Shown here: in pieces, positions 1 through 12,484 of the stretch | How positions within the stretch are numbered: the stretch's first letter is position 1 | How the letters are laid out: each line of letters opens with the position of its first letter | Assembly (NCBI GenBank): GCA_965178125.1 | Contig: OZ237745.1 | Coordinates: 620,001 to 684,000, forward strand | Direction: 5' to 3' | From: Bilabrum cf. latius | Lineage: Eukaryota; Bigyra: Bicosoecida; Bigyra; Bicosoecida | Length of the DNA: 64,000 nucleotides | Program-made: the position numbers and the translations under genes | The notes under the pieces: model-generated | What the model saw: only the letters and a program-made list of their open reading frames with translations | Databases searched by the model: none | Told to the model about the DNA's origin: nothing

Positions 1-3000
1 GTGACAGGGAAGCGGACGGAGGAGTCCACCTCGATTCCCGACCCACTGCCGGACTGGAGCACGCGAGCCCCCGTCGCGGCCTGATCCTCCACGCGGGTGA
101 TGGTCACCTCCGATGCCCCTGTCGCTGCCGCTATACTGGCCTTGTATGGCTCGGCCAGGCTCTCGAGGAACTGCTTCTTGTTGACACCCTGCAGCTTCAC
201 GCCCGCCATCTCGACGTACACGCCGATCTGCCGCACCGGCGCGGTACACGTGTTCGTGCCTGCCGAGCACACGAGTTCGCCATCGCAATTCTCACTGGTC
301 TCGCACGCCAGCCCCTGCGCGCAAAGCCCGCAGCCGATTTCAAGGTCCTCGATGCCGCAGTCGATGTCCGTCTCGAAGCCGTTGACAATACCGTCGCTGC
401 AGGTGGGCTCGGCGTCCTGCTCGAGCTCCTCGGAGCACACGCCCTGGTCGTCCTCGAGCCAGCCAGCGTCGCACGAACAGGTAAATACCGCGGGGTCGGA
501 CGAGTCGGCTTGGCACACGCCGTTGCCGCACGGCTCGTCAGCACACGGACCTTCAACCCGGACCTGCCCGCAAAAGTCGCCAAAGAATCTGGACTCTGAG
601 CATGAGCAGACCACGCTCCCGGCATCGCTGACTGCACACTGGGCCCCGTTTTTGCACGGATTGGGGCTGCAGGGATCCGCTGGTGCTGCTGTCGGGGACG
701 GAGTGGGCGTGGCCTGGGATCCAGCTGGCGAAGGCGAGGGGCTCGCAGCAGCTGGCGAGCTGGAGCTGGCCGATGGGCTTGGGCTCGCGGAGGGGCTGCT
801 ACTCATGGATGGTGAAGACGACGGGCTCGGGTTCAAGCTTGTGCTAGGACTTGGGCTGGTACTAGGAGTCGGAGAAGTCGACGGGCTCGGGCTCGGGAAT
901 GCGGCTCCCACCATCTTGGCAAAAGGCGCCTACCCCGGGTCGGTCATCGAGTAGACCAGCTCGACGCACTCCTCCTGGGCCAGTTTTTCGTCACCGACGA
1001 TTAGGTCACCGTTGTCCAGCCGATGCTGGGACACGTTCAGCTGCAACGTTGCTGGATTCAGCTTTGAATCCAGTCCAATGCACGAATAGAGACTGATGTT
1101 GTAGTCGGTTCGGCCGAGGTCAGCTGCGACCAGTGCGACAAGGCCAGATGCTCCAGGCACCATCACCGTCTCGAGCACGTCGAACGACAGGTAATTCGAG
1201 CTCGTGTCCAAGTTGATCGAGTCCCTCTGGATCTGCGCTTCCTGCCTTCCCAGCGAGCTCTCGACATACTGCAGGCCGTTGGTGTCGCCCTCCAGGTCGA
1301 TCGTGTTGGATCGGACCAGCTCTGGCGAGATACAGTCAGCCACGGGTTCCTAGGTGATCGTCATAGTGTCATTCAAGGTATAGGAGTCGTCACCCGCCTG
1401 CGCTTCGCACATATCTCGCACCTATATCCGAGACGTGGACGAGTCGTCCTAGACCAAACCGACATGGAACGATGCAGATGATGTGCTGCTATCAGCTGAA
1501 ACAACGAGGCACATGTAATGCTCCGGATCCCCGAACGAGTGCACCACGAGCATCATGTCACTAGTCGCCTCGTACACCGCTGAGTCAACCACGACCAAGT
1601 CCAAGGGGGCGGCATAGCTTTGTACGATGTGGATCGTGTCGTTGAAGAAACAAGCAGACTCAATGGCACTGGTATCATCGGAGACGCCCTCGTACTGCAA
1701 GCTGGCAGCATCCAACGCTGGGGCTGCCTGCAGTCCAACCATCCAGTCGCTCTTGCTGTTGCCCCTGCACTCGGCATCTTGCGAGCTCGTCAGATTGTAC
1801 GTCTTGAGCGGGACTGCATCAGAGTCTTCAAACACGTTCGTGCATGCATAGTTGGCCTGCATGCCGTTTGAGCGATGCGGCCCAACGCCATCGATGTCGT
1901 ACAGCTCTAGTGTGGTCTTTCCATTCGTCATGTCGAAGACCCCTTTGGCGCACACCCAGGATTCCTAGCCCAGGGACCCATCGCCAACATCCGTTACATA
2001 AAGAATCATCAGCTCCGCAAGAAGGAAACCTGATAATCTCTCTGTGGCGGCGACAATGGCCATCGCTTGGCCCTCGGCTGCATTCGCCGTCGAACCGATC
2101 CTCACGGTGTCTGCCACCCCGCAGAAAGTGGTCTCGCCGCTTGCAGGTGCGCTTTCTCCCGCCAAAAAGTTGCCAGATGTGTATGCAACATCTGACAGGA
2201 AATCAAACGAGCTAACAAACTCCACGCGGGGGCAGGTTGCTTCGCCATCCGCCATGCGGACGTAATCTGACATTCCCTACAGTGGATCGTCTGATTCCGC
2301 AGCAGCATGACAATCGTCGAAGGCATTCTCCGGCCTAATGTTCGAAAACGAACCGTCTTGGCGGAATTTCTAGATGGACCCGTCCGTACTCAATTCAAAT
2401 ACGAAGCAAAAGTATAGCTTGAATTGCTGCACATCAATGCTGCTGACGGCGATCACGGTCGTGCTGTTAGTACCAAGATCGACCACTGCAGAGTGCTCGA
2501 TGATATATGGCAGCGACACACCATTCGCAAGCAGGGGAACCATTTCCCCACTCGTCATATTAGCACACATGCCAGCCACAGCGTACTCGGGATCGCCGAA
2601 AACATCGTACACGCCACCAGCTGCCGCGAGCTCTGGCACCACGCCCTCCTCCCACGCAGTGTTCTCGTACGGGTCGCAAGATTCTCCCATGGCTGCGTAT
2701 GCATCCAAGGCAGCGAACTGGTCTGCACCAGCGCTAGTCCACTCGGCGGTGCACGAGTCGATGCCATGAGACACCGAAAACTTGTATGCGGAGCCCACCT
2801 GGGCGAAAGACGTCATGTTGCCGTTTGCGTCAAAACCGATCGCCAAGCAAGGGTAGTACGGGCCACTAAAGTAGTGGTACGCAACCGCAAATACGACGCT
2901 TCCGTTCTGTCCAAGGTCCACCGTCGTTGACTTCTGCAGCACGTAGAGCTTCTCATCCGTGCCGTCATACGTCTTGACGTGGGCATCCCTTGCAAGCACG

Positions 3001-6000
3001 CAGAGCCCAGGATCGGCAGAGTCCGAAGGATCGTAAATACCGTTAGCTGCCTTGAGCAACGGGACCATACCGTTCTCCCACACGAGCGGAAATGCTTCGT
3101 CACAGGACTTGCCCTCTCCGTCCTCGAGCTCCATGACAAGGTTGGCGCTGGTACGAAGCAAGGCGCCAGCCGGGGTGCAGCCCTCGATCGCGAGGGTGAT
3201 GTTGGTGTAAGTCTCCCGCAGTCCAGCATTGTAGATGCTATACTCGCCATCGTCGTTTTTCACAATCGACCAGCACTGGAACTTGTCGGAAGCAGAGTCT
3301 GAATCTGTGGTGTTGGCGATCGCGAGGGAGATGCTAACGTCAACTGTCTGGGCGGTCCACAAGAACGGGGTTGACCTCAGCCGTTTGCCAAATTCGATGG
3401 AATCAAGCTGTCCGTTCTCGAAGCATGCGTCTTCTGCGCTACCAGCGGAAAACGCCCCGGTGAAGCCATCGTCCAAGTGGTTGGTCGTCATGGATGCGTT
3501 CAAGTTCTCGTTCGGACCACAACCACCAGAGTTGAAAACCGCAGAGACTCCGGCGCTGCTGTCCAGGTCGAAAGTCATGAGCTCATCGTCGCATGCAGCC
3601 TATGATGAGGCGATCGTGTAGCCCAGCGTGGAAGACAAGAAGTAGAAAGTGAGCACATCCTGGCCCGTTTCACTCTGATGCAATGTAGTGGGCGAGCAGA
3701 AGTAGAACGCCGTGCTCCCAGAGTACGACCCATAGATAAATGCAAAACGGCCAGTGGAGCCCAGCTGCCTTGATGCCACCACCGTACGCTCGATCGGCTT
3801 GGCAGGAAAGTCTCTCGCAATCATTCCATCTGACAAGCAGATTTGGTCCGATCCCCTGAACGGAATCTCCCAGTCGTACAGACCCCAGTACGGCGCGACC
3901 ACGTCATCGTTGCTTTGCCAGGTAGCGGTTGTTGGACCCACATAGCAGCTGTTCGTCGCGCTTGCCGTGTACGTGCCAACAGGCTACAGAAACACCTGGT
4001 CACCTGAGCTTGCGACAGCCGCGCAGACCTTCTACATGTCACCTTGCGGGTCTTGCACCGGACGAATCGGCATTACATTATACATGGTACCGGTTGTATT
4101 GCTGCCGTCCAGAACCGTGCACATCCAGCCGTACCTCGCATGTTGGTACGAAATGAGTGACATGTTTGAGTTGGGCAGCATGGCACTAGTCACATTCATT
4201 ACATCCTCGGCGCCATTGGAATCGCGCAGCTGAGCCCGACTGCCCTCGAAACACGTCCTGCCTTCAGTGTCTACGAACAGCTCGCCCTCGAAATCTACGC
4301 CACGGATCATTGCCCCGCTGTTCCACTGCACGCCGGTGGTGTCGGGGCACGTCGTGTCATCTGCGAGAGCAAACTCCACCTTGACCTCTGCAACGGACTG
4401 GTCTGCAGGTTGGTTGGCAAGCATGAAGTCACACGTTGCGATGTGCTCGGGTAGCATATGATCTGCCGCAGAGCCGCTGATGGGATACACTGAGATATCC
4501 ATTGAGGTTGAGGCAAAGTTGTCCGACTCCACGACAACGCAAGCGAGTGCCTCTGAGCCAAGAGATCCGTCACCAGCGTTGTTGACCTTTAGCAGCACAC
4601 CCATAGGCGGAAAGGAGCTGATAACAGCGACAATGCTGCCGGTGGCCTGGTTGCCTGCCGCCCCGAATGAGTACACGCTCTTATGTAGAGTGCACCAGTG
4701 AAGCGGAGCAGTCGAGTTGGAAGTCGCAGCACCGGTTCCAAGGAATGGGTTGGACGCTAGAGAGTACTGGGTAGATCTGGTTGTGTTAGGACAGGCCTCT
4801 TCCTAAGGGTCGAAGCGCACAAGCTGCATTTCGAGAGTCGCAGTGATCGAAGAAGAGCCACTTGCGTGAGACTCGCACTTCGAGATGGCCAGTGACTCCG
4901 CAGAGTCGCGCTAGAACTTGTACCACTTGGCAGTGTCGTCGCCGCCGTCTGTTCCAGGGATTTCCTCGATGTAGTTACACAAGTAGTACGTTAAGGTCGT
5001 GCCCCAGAACGAAAACTCTTCCGTCGTGATGAGGTACGTGACCGGCTCTGAGCTATTGGCGATTGAGCCGCTGAGCAGAACGCTCACTGACTCCGAGCTC
5101 ATGAGCTCGTGAGTGATGAGCTGGTCTTCAGCGGCACACAGCACCAGACCATCCTCGCTGTCCTTCGGCTTGTAGGCTTCCCTCATGTACTTGCGGCTGC
5201 CGGTTCCCGCGGACCACTCGATCGGGAAGGGCGCATCGCAAGAGCCAGAGCTCGACGGGCTCATGCTCAAGAAGACCTACTCAGTCGAGCCGCCGCCCAT
5301 GTACGCCATCGAGGAGCAGTCGGATATCGCATCTGCGGTGTTGTTGTACGACTCTTCGACCTGCACAACGTCAATGTGACCGCCATCAGCTTGGCGGAAT
5401 GCTACACATGCGAATTCGCTGGCCTCCTCTGGAGTGTCCTTGGGAAGCTCGATGACTGCCATTGAAACTAGCGGCTCATACTGGTCCTTGCCGTACGGAA
5501 ACGAGGTGTTTCTGAAGTCAATATTCAACCTGCCGACGAAGGATATGCCAGTCTCTTCGATGCAGGCGGCAGTGAAGCCGGCCTTGCTCGACTTGCTGGT
5601 AACCTCGTAGAATCCGCGTATTGACTGGGGGGAAGTGGCCCCGAAGATCGAGCTGCCGGTCATAACAGGCCCGCAATCATTATCGGCCAAGCTGATCTCT
5701 CCAAACGGGGCAAGTCCCCACTCTGCTTTTTGGTACAGCTCGGAGCACGCTGCCTTGGCATCGGCGAGTGAAGAGTGCAGCGAGCTGTCGTACGCGTCTG
5801 TCCACACGTTGGCCTTGTCCTGCGGGCCACTCGTTCGCTCTACTACCACGCAGGCGTACCTAGAAGCCATGCTGTACCCATCTGAGGCTCTCTCATTCTT
5901 TCGCATGGCAATCAGCTCCCACTCTGGCGATATGCCATCCGTCGGGTCGCTGCTATAGTGTGACTCGGCTCGGAAGCCCTGCAAGTCGTTGCCTGCGTCC

Positions 6001-8300
6001 AAAGAGTAAAAGCCGACGCCCATGCACATCTGGGCGGTGCCATTCGCCACAGTTGGACCCCCGGAAGTGAAATCAAACAGGCCCGGCCGCTTGCCCGACT
6101 AGAGTCGATCGGAGAATTCGTACACCGTTTTCCGCAAGCATGCGGAGTTGTCCCCCTGGTATGAATAGCTGCCAACCAGCGACAGCCTTCCAGACTCGGG
6201 CCCCTCCCGCGCAGCGAGCTCGCAGATATCGCGCGCCTCGTCCTTGCCGATGGTGCCGTCCATGTGGTACACCACCCCCTCCGTGGCGTCGCCAGGCTCG
6301 TCATGGAACATCACAATACACGTGAGCGAGTCATCATCCTCTGCGTCCTCTTGCACCATGAGCATGGTGACATCGAAGCTAGTCAGCTCTGCAGTACCCA
6401 CTAGGGCCATTGCCTCTTCGTATACGCCATCGCCAGCGCGCAGCTGAACTGACAGGTTGTGCGTGCATACCGTGCCGTTGGTGCCGTCGTCGAACTGCAT
6501 GTCGTGCAGGCCGCTGATTGGGGCATTCACAGGCAGCTGCGTCTCCCAAGCAGCAGACCCGCAAGCTTCATCATTCGCGGCGGGAGTCAGCTCGATGGAG
6601 TCGGCAGAGAGGATGCTCCCGTCGAGCACCATGCCCTCGCAGATCTGCACGGCCTCGAAGGTGCCAGCCGCCGTCGTGGGGTTGGAGTGGTCGAAGCTGG
6701 CGCGATACAGCGCGTCCGTGGTCTGGAACAGGCAGTGCCAGGTCAAGTTCTGCCATGCAAAATCCATTGCATCGGTGCTGTCCATCCGCTTGGCCAGAAC
6801 TGCCGTGCCCTGCGTCGTGCCGTTGGCCGATGTGGCCACGAAGGCCTTCGCCTCCAGGTCCAGCCTCTCTCCCCCGGAATAGGTGATGAAAGCGAACAAG
6901 TCCACGTAGCACATCTTGCCCCCGTCGAACGTTTGCACGCCATTCGCGATGGAGCCGTAGTCGATCCATGACAGGGACCGGTCCTGGAAGCTCGCACAGT
7001 CCGACGCGCCGGAAGCCTCCACCAGGACGCTGTCGGGCTCGGCAGGCAGTCCTTCGGCCCCAGTGAGCACGTCTTGACATTGCTCGTAGGCGATATCTAT
7101 GCCTTGAGAGGGCCGCCTGATCGTGTAGACGCTGACCTTTCCCTCGCCGTCGCTCTAAAATGCAGTGCACCCGGCCGCCCACGTTCTGTGGAACGTCACG
7201 ACGGCAAGCTGGCCGGAGCTAGCGCTCGCTGCGAACGCCTCCGACGACGAGACTTCGAGCGTAGATGTGTAGTACTCGTCACTGATGCAAGCCGCCAAGC
7301 CGCTTGCGCTTTCAACATTGAAGGGGCCGGTGAAATTTTGGAGCGCGCCGGCGCCTGCCAAAAACTGCACGCTACTGGGGTATTCGTAACCAGACACGCA
7401 TGCATCGAAGCTGGCAAAGCTCGAGGGGGGTTCCAGCGTGAAGCCAGAGGTGAAGTCGGTCTGATCGACAGAGTCGTCCTGTAGACCAGCCAAGATTGCA
7501 CCGCAAGCCGACTGGATACCTTCCGCCCCCGTGCCAGGGGCGGCGAAGAAGCGGCGTCCCTCCAACTCATCGTTCCTGGTGAGGGCCAGCGAGAGGCAGA
7601 AGTACTCCGTGCTGGGGCCAGTGCTGTTATCGTTAGTAGTTGTCGTGGCCATGGCCGCTCCAAACCAGGAATCGTACGCGAACTCGTCGCCGTCCCTATC
7701 GACCGCCTCCCGGTCGATGAACTCGATGTGCGTTGTTGTCAAAGAGTTCAGGATCGCGATCCGGTCGTTCTGTACGCAGGCGTGCCCCCAGAAATCGCTA
7801 AATTTCACTCTATACGATCCGTCGAAACCAGTTTGCGCGTTGTCAGCGGAGAAATCGATGCATGCCGAGGGCGACGGCGAGGTCCTCGAAATGATATTAC
7901 CGAGGTAGGTTTGCTGCTGCCCCGGCCCGCACGCCGCGATTGTCGTGTCCAGACTAGCGGATCGTGCAGATGTTATCTCAGAGACGCCAAGTCCGCCCGG
8001 TGCCATGGAGAATGCAAGGCAAGTGTAGCCTTGGGAGGGCTTCTGGTTCTTCGCGAGGACGTAGGCCGCAGAATCTCCTTGTGCGGAAGCGATCAAGTCG
8101 AACTCAGCCATATCTGGGAGAAAGTCGTCGTAGTACTTGAATGATGTTGCATCGAGACACGCTTTACCTCCATGGCCGCCGGCTGACCAGCCGTAAAGGC
8201 CAAAATCAGCACCAAGGTCACCATGATCAGGGGACCACCTCAATATGCTATCCGCGCGAGCACATACGGCGCAAAGTAGAAGTGCCGTGGCGATTATCAT
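1..8300 (-). CDS. Giant type I surface protein, copy 1 (3' end outside window)
   Basis: The ATG is at 8300 and reads leftwards. One frame runs to the window edge, broken only by TAG codons: reverse triplets at 7155, 6099, 5277, 4911, 4803, 4032, 3984, 3600, 2370, 2277, 1965, 1449, 1422, 1350 and 930. The N-terminus (MIIATALLLCAVCARA) is a clear signal peptide. The ectodomain is a long series of Cys-bearing beta-rich modules with many N-glycosylation sequons. Two adjacent modules at about residues 1733 and 1875 are plainly related and about 142 residues apart. The C-terminal 441 bases lie left of the window; see the full copy at 27132-35873 for the rest. Copy 1 differs from copy 2 by five amino-acid changes (F514S, V1306A, L1788V, F2468S, P2509L) and four silent ones. 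I do not recognise the ectodomain family. Confidence 0.85.
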
Positions 8301-10405
8301 CAGGTTTATCGTTCTGCAGAGGGTGGGAGTCTAAGGTGATTTCAATGGTGCATCAGGGTCGCACGTGGCGTTTGATTGGCAGCAGAGCGGTCTTTCCCCG
8401 AATGCTACACGGCGCTATGCATCACCCAATCGCAAAATATAGACGCAAGTGTCTTTTTGTGCATAATTTAAGGCTCTCACTCGACTGAAACCGGTTGGTA
8501 TTGTACACAATGTGAGAAATATATGCTCGATAAACAACGCCTCTGCGGCCACGACTTCGAATGTATTGTTCAGTGAGATTTTGTGGTTCCGTTATTAGGT
8601 TTACTCGCGCGGCGCCGAATCGGTTTCGGTGCAGATCTAGGTGTACGCAAGATTAAGCACGCCCGGTGCTAGAAATTAGAGGCTGGGCCTGACACTGCCG
8701 TATAATTTGCTCGTTCCGTGCTGTGCCGGGGCAGCACCGCGCAAAAAATGCTGTCTATGCGCTGTTTGGGCGTGCGACTGGCCCAACACAGCTGCACTGC
8801 ACTCCGGTTCCGCTAGTCGCCGTCACCTCATCCATCCCACTGCAGTCCTCCATCCCACTGGAGTCATCCATCCCACTGCAATCCCACTTCCCCCTATCAC
8901 TCTCTTCCCCATCTGCGTCTCCTTACTCGATCTGGTACAGAGGTTCCAGGTGTCTACAGCGCAAGTGGATTTGGGCGGGGGCCACGTGCTGGCGCAGTTC
9001 CGCTGCGCCCGCCGCCTAGTTCCGCGCATGCTCCGCTCGTGGGGTAACCCCGCGGAGCCGCTCGGAACAAAGGTGCACGTAACCCCGCTGGGACCCCCCG
9101 GGGTCGCTTGCGCCCCCGGATAGCCCCATCGCCGCAGGCCCGTCTTAGGGCGGCATCTGTAGCACTAGTAATACTCTGTACCTGAGCAGGTGGCCCTTCT
9201 GGATCCTCCTCCATCCGCCGCATGGACGAGGTCCGATCCAGTCGGCACCACCAGGCATGGTCGCCCCCGGCTTCAATCGATGGGGATCCCCGCAGGTCTC
9301 CCACCACACCGACGACTTGAAGTTGCTGTGGGCCCTACGTCCTCGCAGGGTGATCCGCAGCCCGGTGCGCCATCGCAGGATTCGCCCCGCTCCTTCCAGA
9401 CGGATGGGTGGCCAGACTGCCCGCCGCGGCAATCCTCCACATCGCTGTCCGCCTGAACCGGGCCCTCCTCTCTGCTGTGCAGGAACCACCAGAAAATGGG
9501 CAGTGCATGCAGACCCACCCGCATGCACTCCCCACCTCCGATGTCCTGGGCCGAGGCGAGCTCTCCACACCTTTGAGGCAAGTCAGTGAGTGCGTAGCTC
9601 TTCCGACTCGCGTCTATGTCGACGTGCCCGAGGGTGTCTTTCGACCCCACGGGACCCAGCCGACGTGGTGTTTCCTGCCCAACCATCACCGAGCCACCGC
9701 TCTGGTGGGGTTATCACCCCCCACCGCGGCCGTGGCTCACGCCGTGGACTCAGCATTTACCTTCCTTCGCGGCGACCAGACCCGACTGACTAAGGGTGCC
9801 CTACGCACCAGGTGGCACTTACGTCACACCCGGAGCTGACTAGTCCCCTACCGCGGGGATCATCATCAGCACCGCCAGAGCCCGGCAAGTCTACGTGCGA
9901 GCTACCGGGGTGGGCGATGGTAGGGTTGCCCCTTGGCGCGTCACCCACTGAGAGCGTGGACGCCGCCGTGCATGAGCGACGTGCACGGGCCCAATGGGTT
10001 GGTCTGGCCCCCACTAGGGAAGGGCACGGTCCGAGATGCAATGGCACCTCGCGTCTGCGATGTTGGATCTGGGAGGTGGGCTGAGTGGCACCCTCCCGGT
10101 TGCTAGTCGGGGGCTGTTGTTGTGCTGCAATCAACCTGTCGCAAAACAATCATAGGAAAAAAAGGAATAGAAAGGAAGGCACCCTGAGCTCTTCGGTGGT
10201 ATACACCTTGATCCTCTGTGGAAGTGAGGTGAACTGCTCGCCGCGCGCCCTACGTTCCGTTTCGCTGCGTCGGGCCACTCTTCCGTGGCCTAGGTCGCTT
10301 GTGAACCCAGTCTAGTCGGCCAGTGCACTAAGGCAAGCCCAAAACGGGCCGGCTCCGAATCTCCTGCCCCACATCAACAAAAGCAAAGTGCTGCATCTTG
10401 AGCAA
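8301..10405. other. Divergent intergenic region with polymorphic GC-rich block
   Basis: This 2.1-kb stretch separates the divergent giant surface-protein and dioxygenase genes. About 8330-8720 is AT-richer and probably holds promoter and 5' leader sequence. Next come three 18-bp repeats (8833-8886). From about 8990 to 10310 the DNA is GC-rich and contains no frame I can support even when TAG is read as sense. A purine run lies at about 10154-10179. Seven of the 17 differences between copies 1 and 2 fall at 8963-9955. A degenerate mobile element is possible, but I see no conserved motif. Confidence 0.6.
8833..8886 (+). repeat. Three 18-bp direct repeats (CATCCCACTGSAG...)
   Basis: The units are 8833-8850, 8851-8868 and 8869-8886. 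Each begins CATCCCACTG and they differ at a few positions. The block recurs at 36406-36459, and its first 22 bases end the window at 63979-64000. Function is unknown. Confidence 0.8.
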
Positions 10406-12301
10406 ATGCTGCGGAGAGCATGCCGGTTGCAAGTAAAATCCGAGAATTTTTGTAGAGGTTTTCAATCCTGCACGCGGGCCCGGCATAAGAGATCTGTTGC
10501 TTGCTCTGCGGACCTGAGAGTGTCCAAAGCAGGTTTGCACGTGAGGCACGAAACACTATGCGGGGTATCTACTGATGCGGTATTTCCGGCATGGTGGCTT
10601 GCGCTTGAAGACTTCAGTACGAACCAGAGAGATGCCTAGTCGAAATAGAAGCTGGAGGATATCCGATCATCGGGAGTTGCAGTTGGGGATCGAACTGGAA
10701 CGATCGAGCAAGTGCGTCTCATGTCCCCGTCTAACCGCCGAAATACAGACATCCTCGGTGGGATGGATGCGATATACAGCCATGACGAACAGGTTGTAGA
10801 AGTTCTGTTCGCTGACGGTAGACAAGCCATCTTCCCGCTTGGCTGGCTCGCAAGCCACGCGACATCGATAGCGGACCTGAATCAGGCTGCCGAGCACGAA
10901 GAGTAGCTCACAAGCGCTCTACATACTAGATGTGATGAAATTGGCCGAGGTTCACCGCTGTCTGAGTCTGGTGGCGCGACAGGGAGCAAGTAGTCAGCTC
11001 CAACTGAGACTGCACCTTCACATGAAGCCGTGTCTACCGTGCTGCCCCCGCACACGAGCGACTACAGTCGTGACGTACGATGGTTGCACGATTCGGTCAT
11101 TATAGAATCGCGGGCTTAGTTGCAAAGCGCGAAAGGAGGTGGCACCACAAACACCCACAGTGGCCGAATCTCTGCAACCCTCGACCGAATCTCGCGATCT
11201 CACGGGGCCGCCGTTCCACAGCTGTGGATTGCCAGGGACTGGGGCCGCGACAGGGAGCAGCAAATAGAGGCCCTTCGATGGCACTCCCTTCGTGACGTGC
11301 TGATCCATGAGTCCGCCGCGATGGCCTGGCTGGGTGACGCCAGGACCCTCGGGTTCTCCCTGATGAGCGGGCTGCCCGACCAGGACGGTGCGGTGGCGGA
11401 CGCGTGCGAGCTGTTCGGGCCAGTGCGGGAGACAGTTCCATACGGCCGGACCTTTCAGGTGAAGCACCAGCCATTCGCGTGGAACATGACCTTCAACTCT
11501 GCGGGGCTTGACCCGCACACTGACAACCCGTACAGAGATCCCACGCCGTCCATCCAGCTGCTGCACTGCCGCCAGTCGGCGCGAAAGGGGGGAGAGACCA
11601 CCCTTGTAGATGGCTTCGCGGCAGCCGAGACTCTTCGGCTCCGCAGCCCGGATGGATTCGAGCTGCTGTCACAGTACCCTGCTACCTTTGAGTTCGTGAA
11701 AGGGGCTGGCTTCAAGCAGGGTGGCATGGACCTGCACGCCAGGGAACAAAATGGTGCGGGCGGAGAGCAACAGGCGGAAGGTTCCCACGGAGCGGGTAGG
11801 GCGGCTCGACTGCTGGGTGAAGCCACAGGGGCTGGCGGGTCTGTCGTAGGCGAGTGGTGCCGCAGCACCGCCATGCGGGATACTTCCTGTCACTTGTTCG
11901 CACGGAAACGACTGATCGAGGCGGAAGCCGACGGGAGGATCACCGGCATCACATTCAACTGCCGCACAATGGGGCCACCCGAAGTGCCCAGCCGCCTGCT
12001 GGACGACTGGATGCGAGCATATGACTAGTTCAGCTCCATCTGCAATGACCCTGTCAGGGCGCTGTGCTTCCAGCTGCAGCCTGGATGCATGTACATGGTG
12101 GACAACAGGAGGGTGCTGCACGGCAGACTCGCGTTCGAAGGACCCAGCGGAGGAGGGCCCAACCAGCCTGCTAGTGGGGGATCCAAAGACTCAAATGAGG
12201 AAGGGGTAGTAAGGCACGTGGAGGGGTGCTACGGAGACATGGACGCGCTGGCAAGCCTCCACAGGGTTCTATCAACGCAGTACGGGGATGGGCGCAAGTG
12301 A
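10406..12301 (+). CDS. Gamma-butyrobetaine dioxygenase-like (TauD/TfdA) protein
   Basis: Predicted Fe(II)/2-oxoglutarate hydroxylase, probably acting in carnitine synthesis or degradation of trimethylamino acids. The frame holds six in-frame TAGs (10637, 10646, 10904, 10991, 11117, 12026) and ends at TGA. The N-terminal GBBH-type domain is seen as FADGRQAIFPLGWLASHA. The catalytic domain has YGRTF, PHTDNPYRDP with the Fe ligands His371 and Asp373, QLLHC, and a distal His572 in VDNRRVLHGR, followed by RHVEGCYGD, whose Arg should bind 2-oxoglutarate. The distal His and Arg lie after the last TAG, so read-through is required for activity. The 631-residue model is longer than the usual 390-420 residues because of about 110 Ser/Thr-rich residues between the two domains and a Gly/Ala-rich insert near 11740-11870. 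An unrecognised intron in 10907-11119 is possible. The Arg-rich start (MLRRACRLQ) could be a mitochondrial leader. The start codon is inferred. Confidence 0.85.
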
Positions 12302-12327
12302 GGACCGAACTCCATGTCATGGACCAT

Positions 12328-12341
12328 CTTGGTTGACCAAG
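12328..12341. other. Short inverted repeat between dioxygenase and lipase genes
   Basis: CTTGGT and ACCAAG flank two bases in the 183-bp spacer, 27 bp after the dioxygenase TGA. It is too short to call a terminator. Confidence 0.3.
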
Positions 12342-12484
12342 GTTGCATTGTCCATCCCGAACTGGGAATCCAGCCTGGGACATTTCACGATTCGATGATT
12401 GCGTGTACAATTTGGTATTGACGGGTGCCGAATCCGCGACGTACGACAACCACAGCACACCGCTCTGGGAAAGCGGCATCCACC

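Noticed and set aside
97-954. 285-codon plus-strand frame (repeated at 27670 and 55243)
   Set aside because: It is antisense to the EGF and Ser/Pro-rich part of the giant gene and has low-complexity Gly/Leu content mirroring the Ser/Pro stalk.
9757-10149. Minus-strand frame in the divergent spacer, extended with TAG as sense
   Set aside because: It begins at TTG, has no recognisable motif, meets TAA at 9757, and its sequence varies between copies without sign of constraint.
10650-10700. tRNA-like T-arm on the minus strand (GTTCGATCCCC)
   Set aside because: The flanking stem does not pair and no cloverleaf forms; it lies inside the dioxygenase reading frame.
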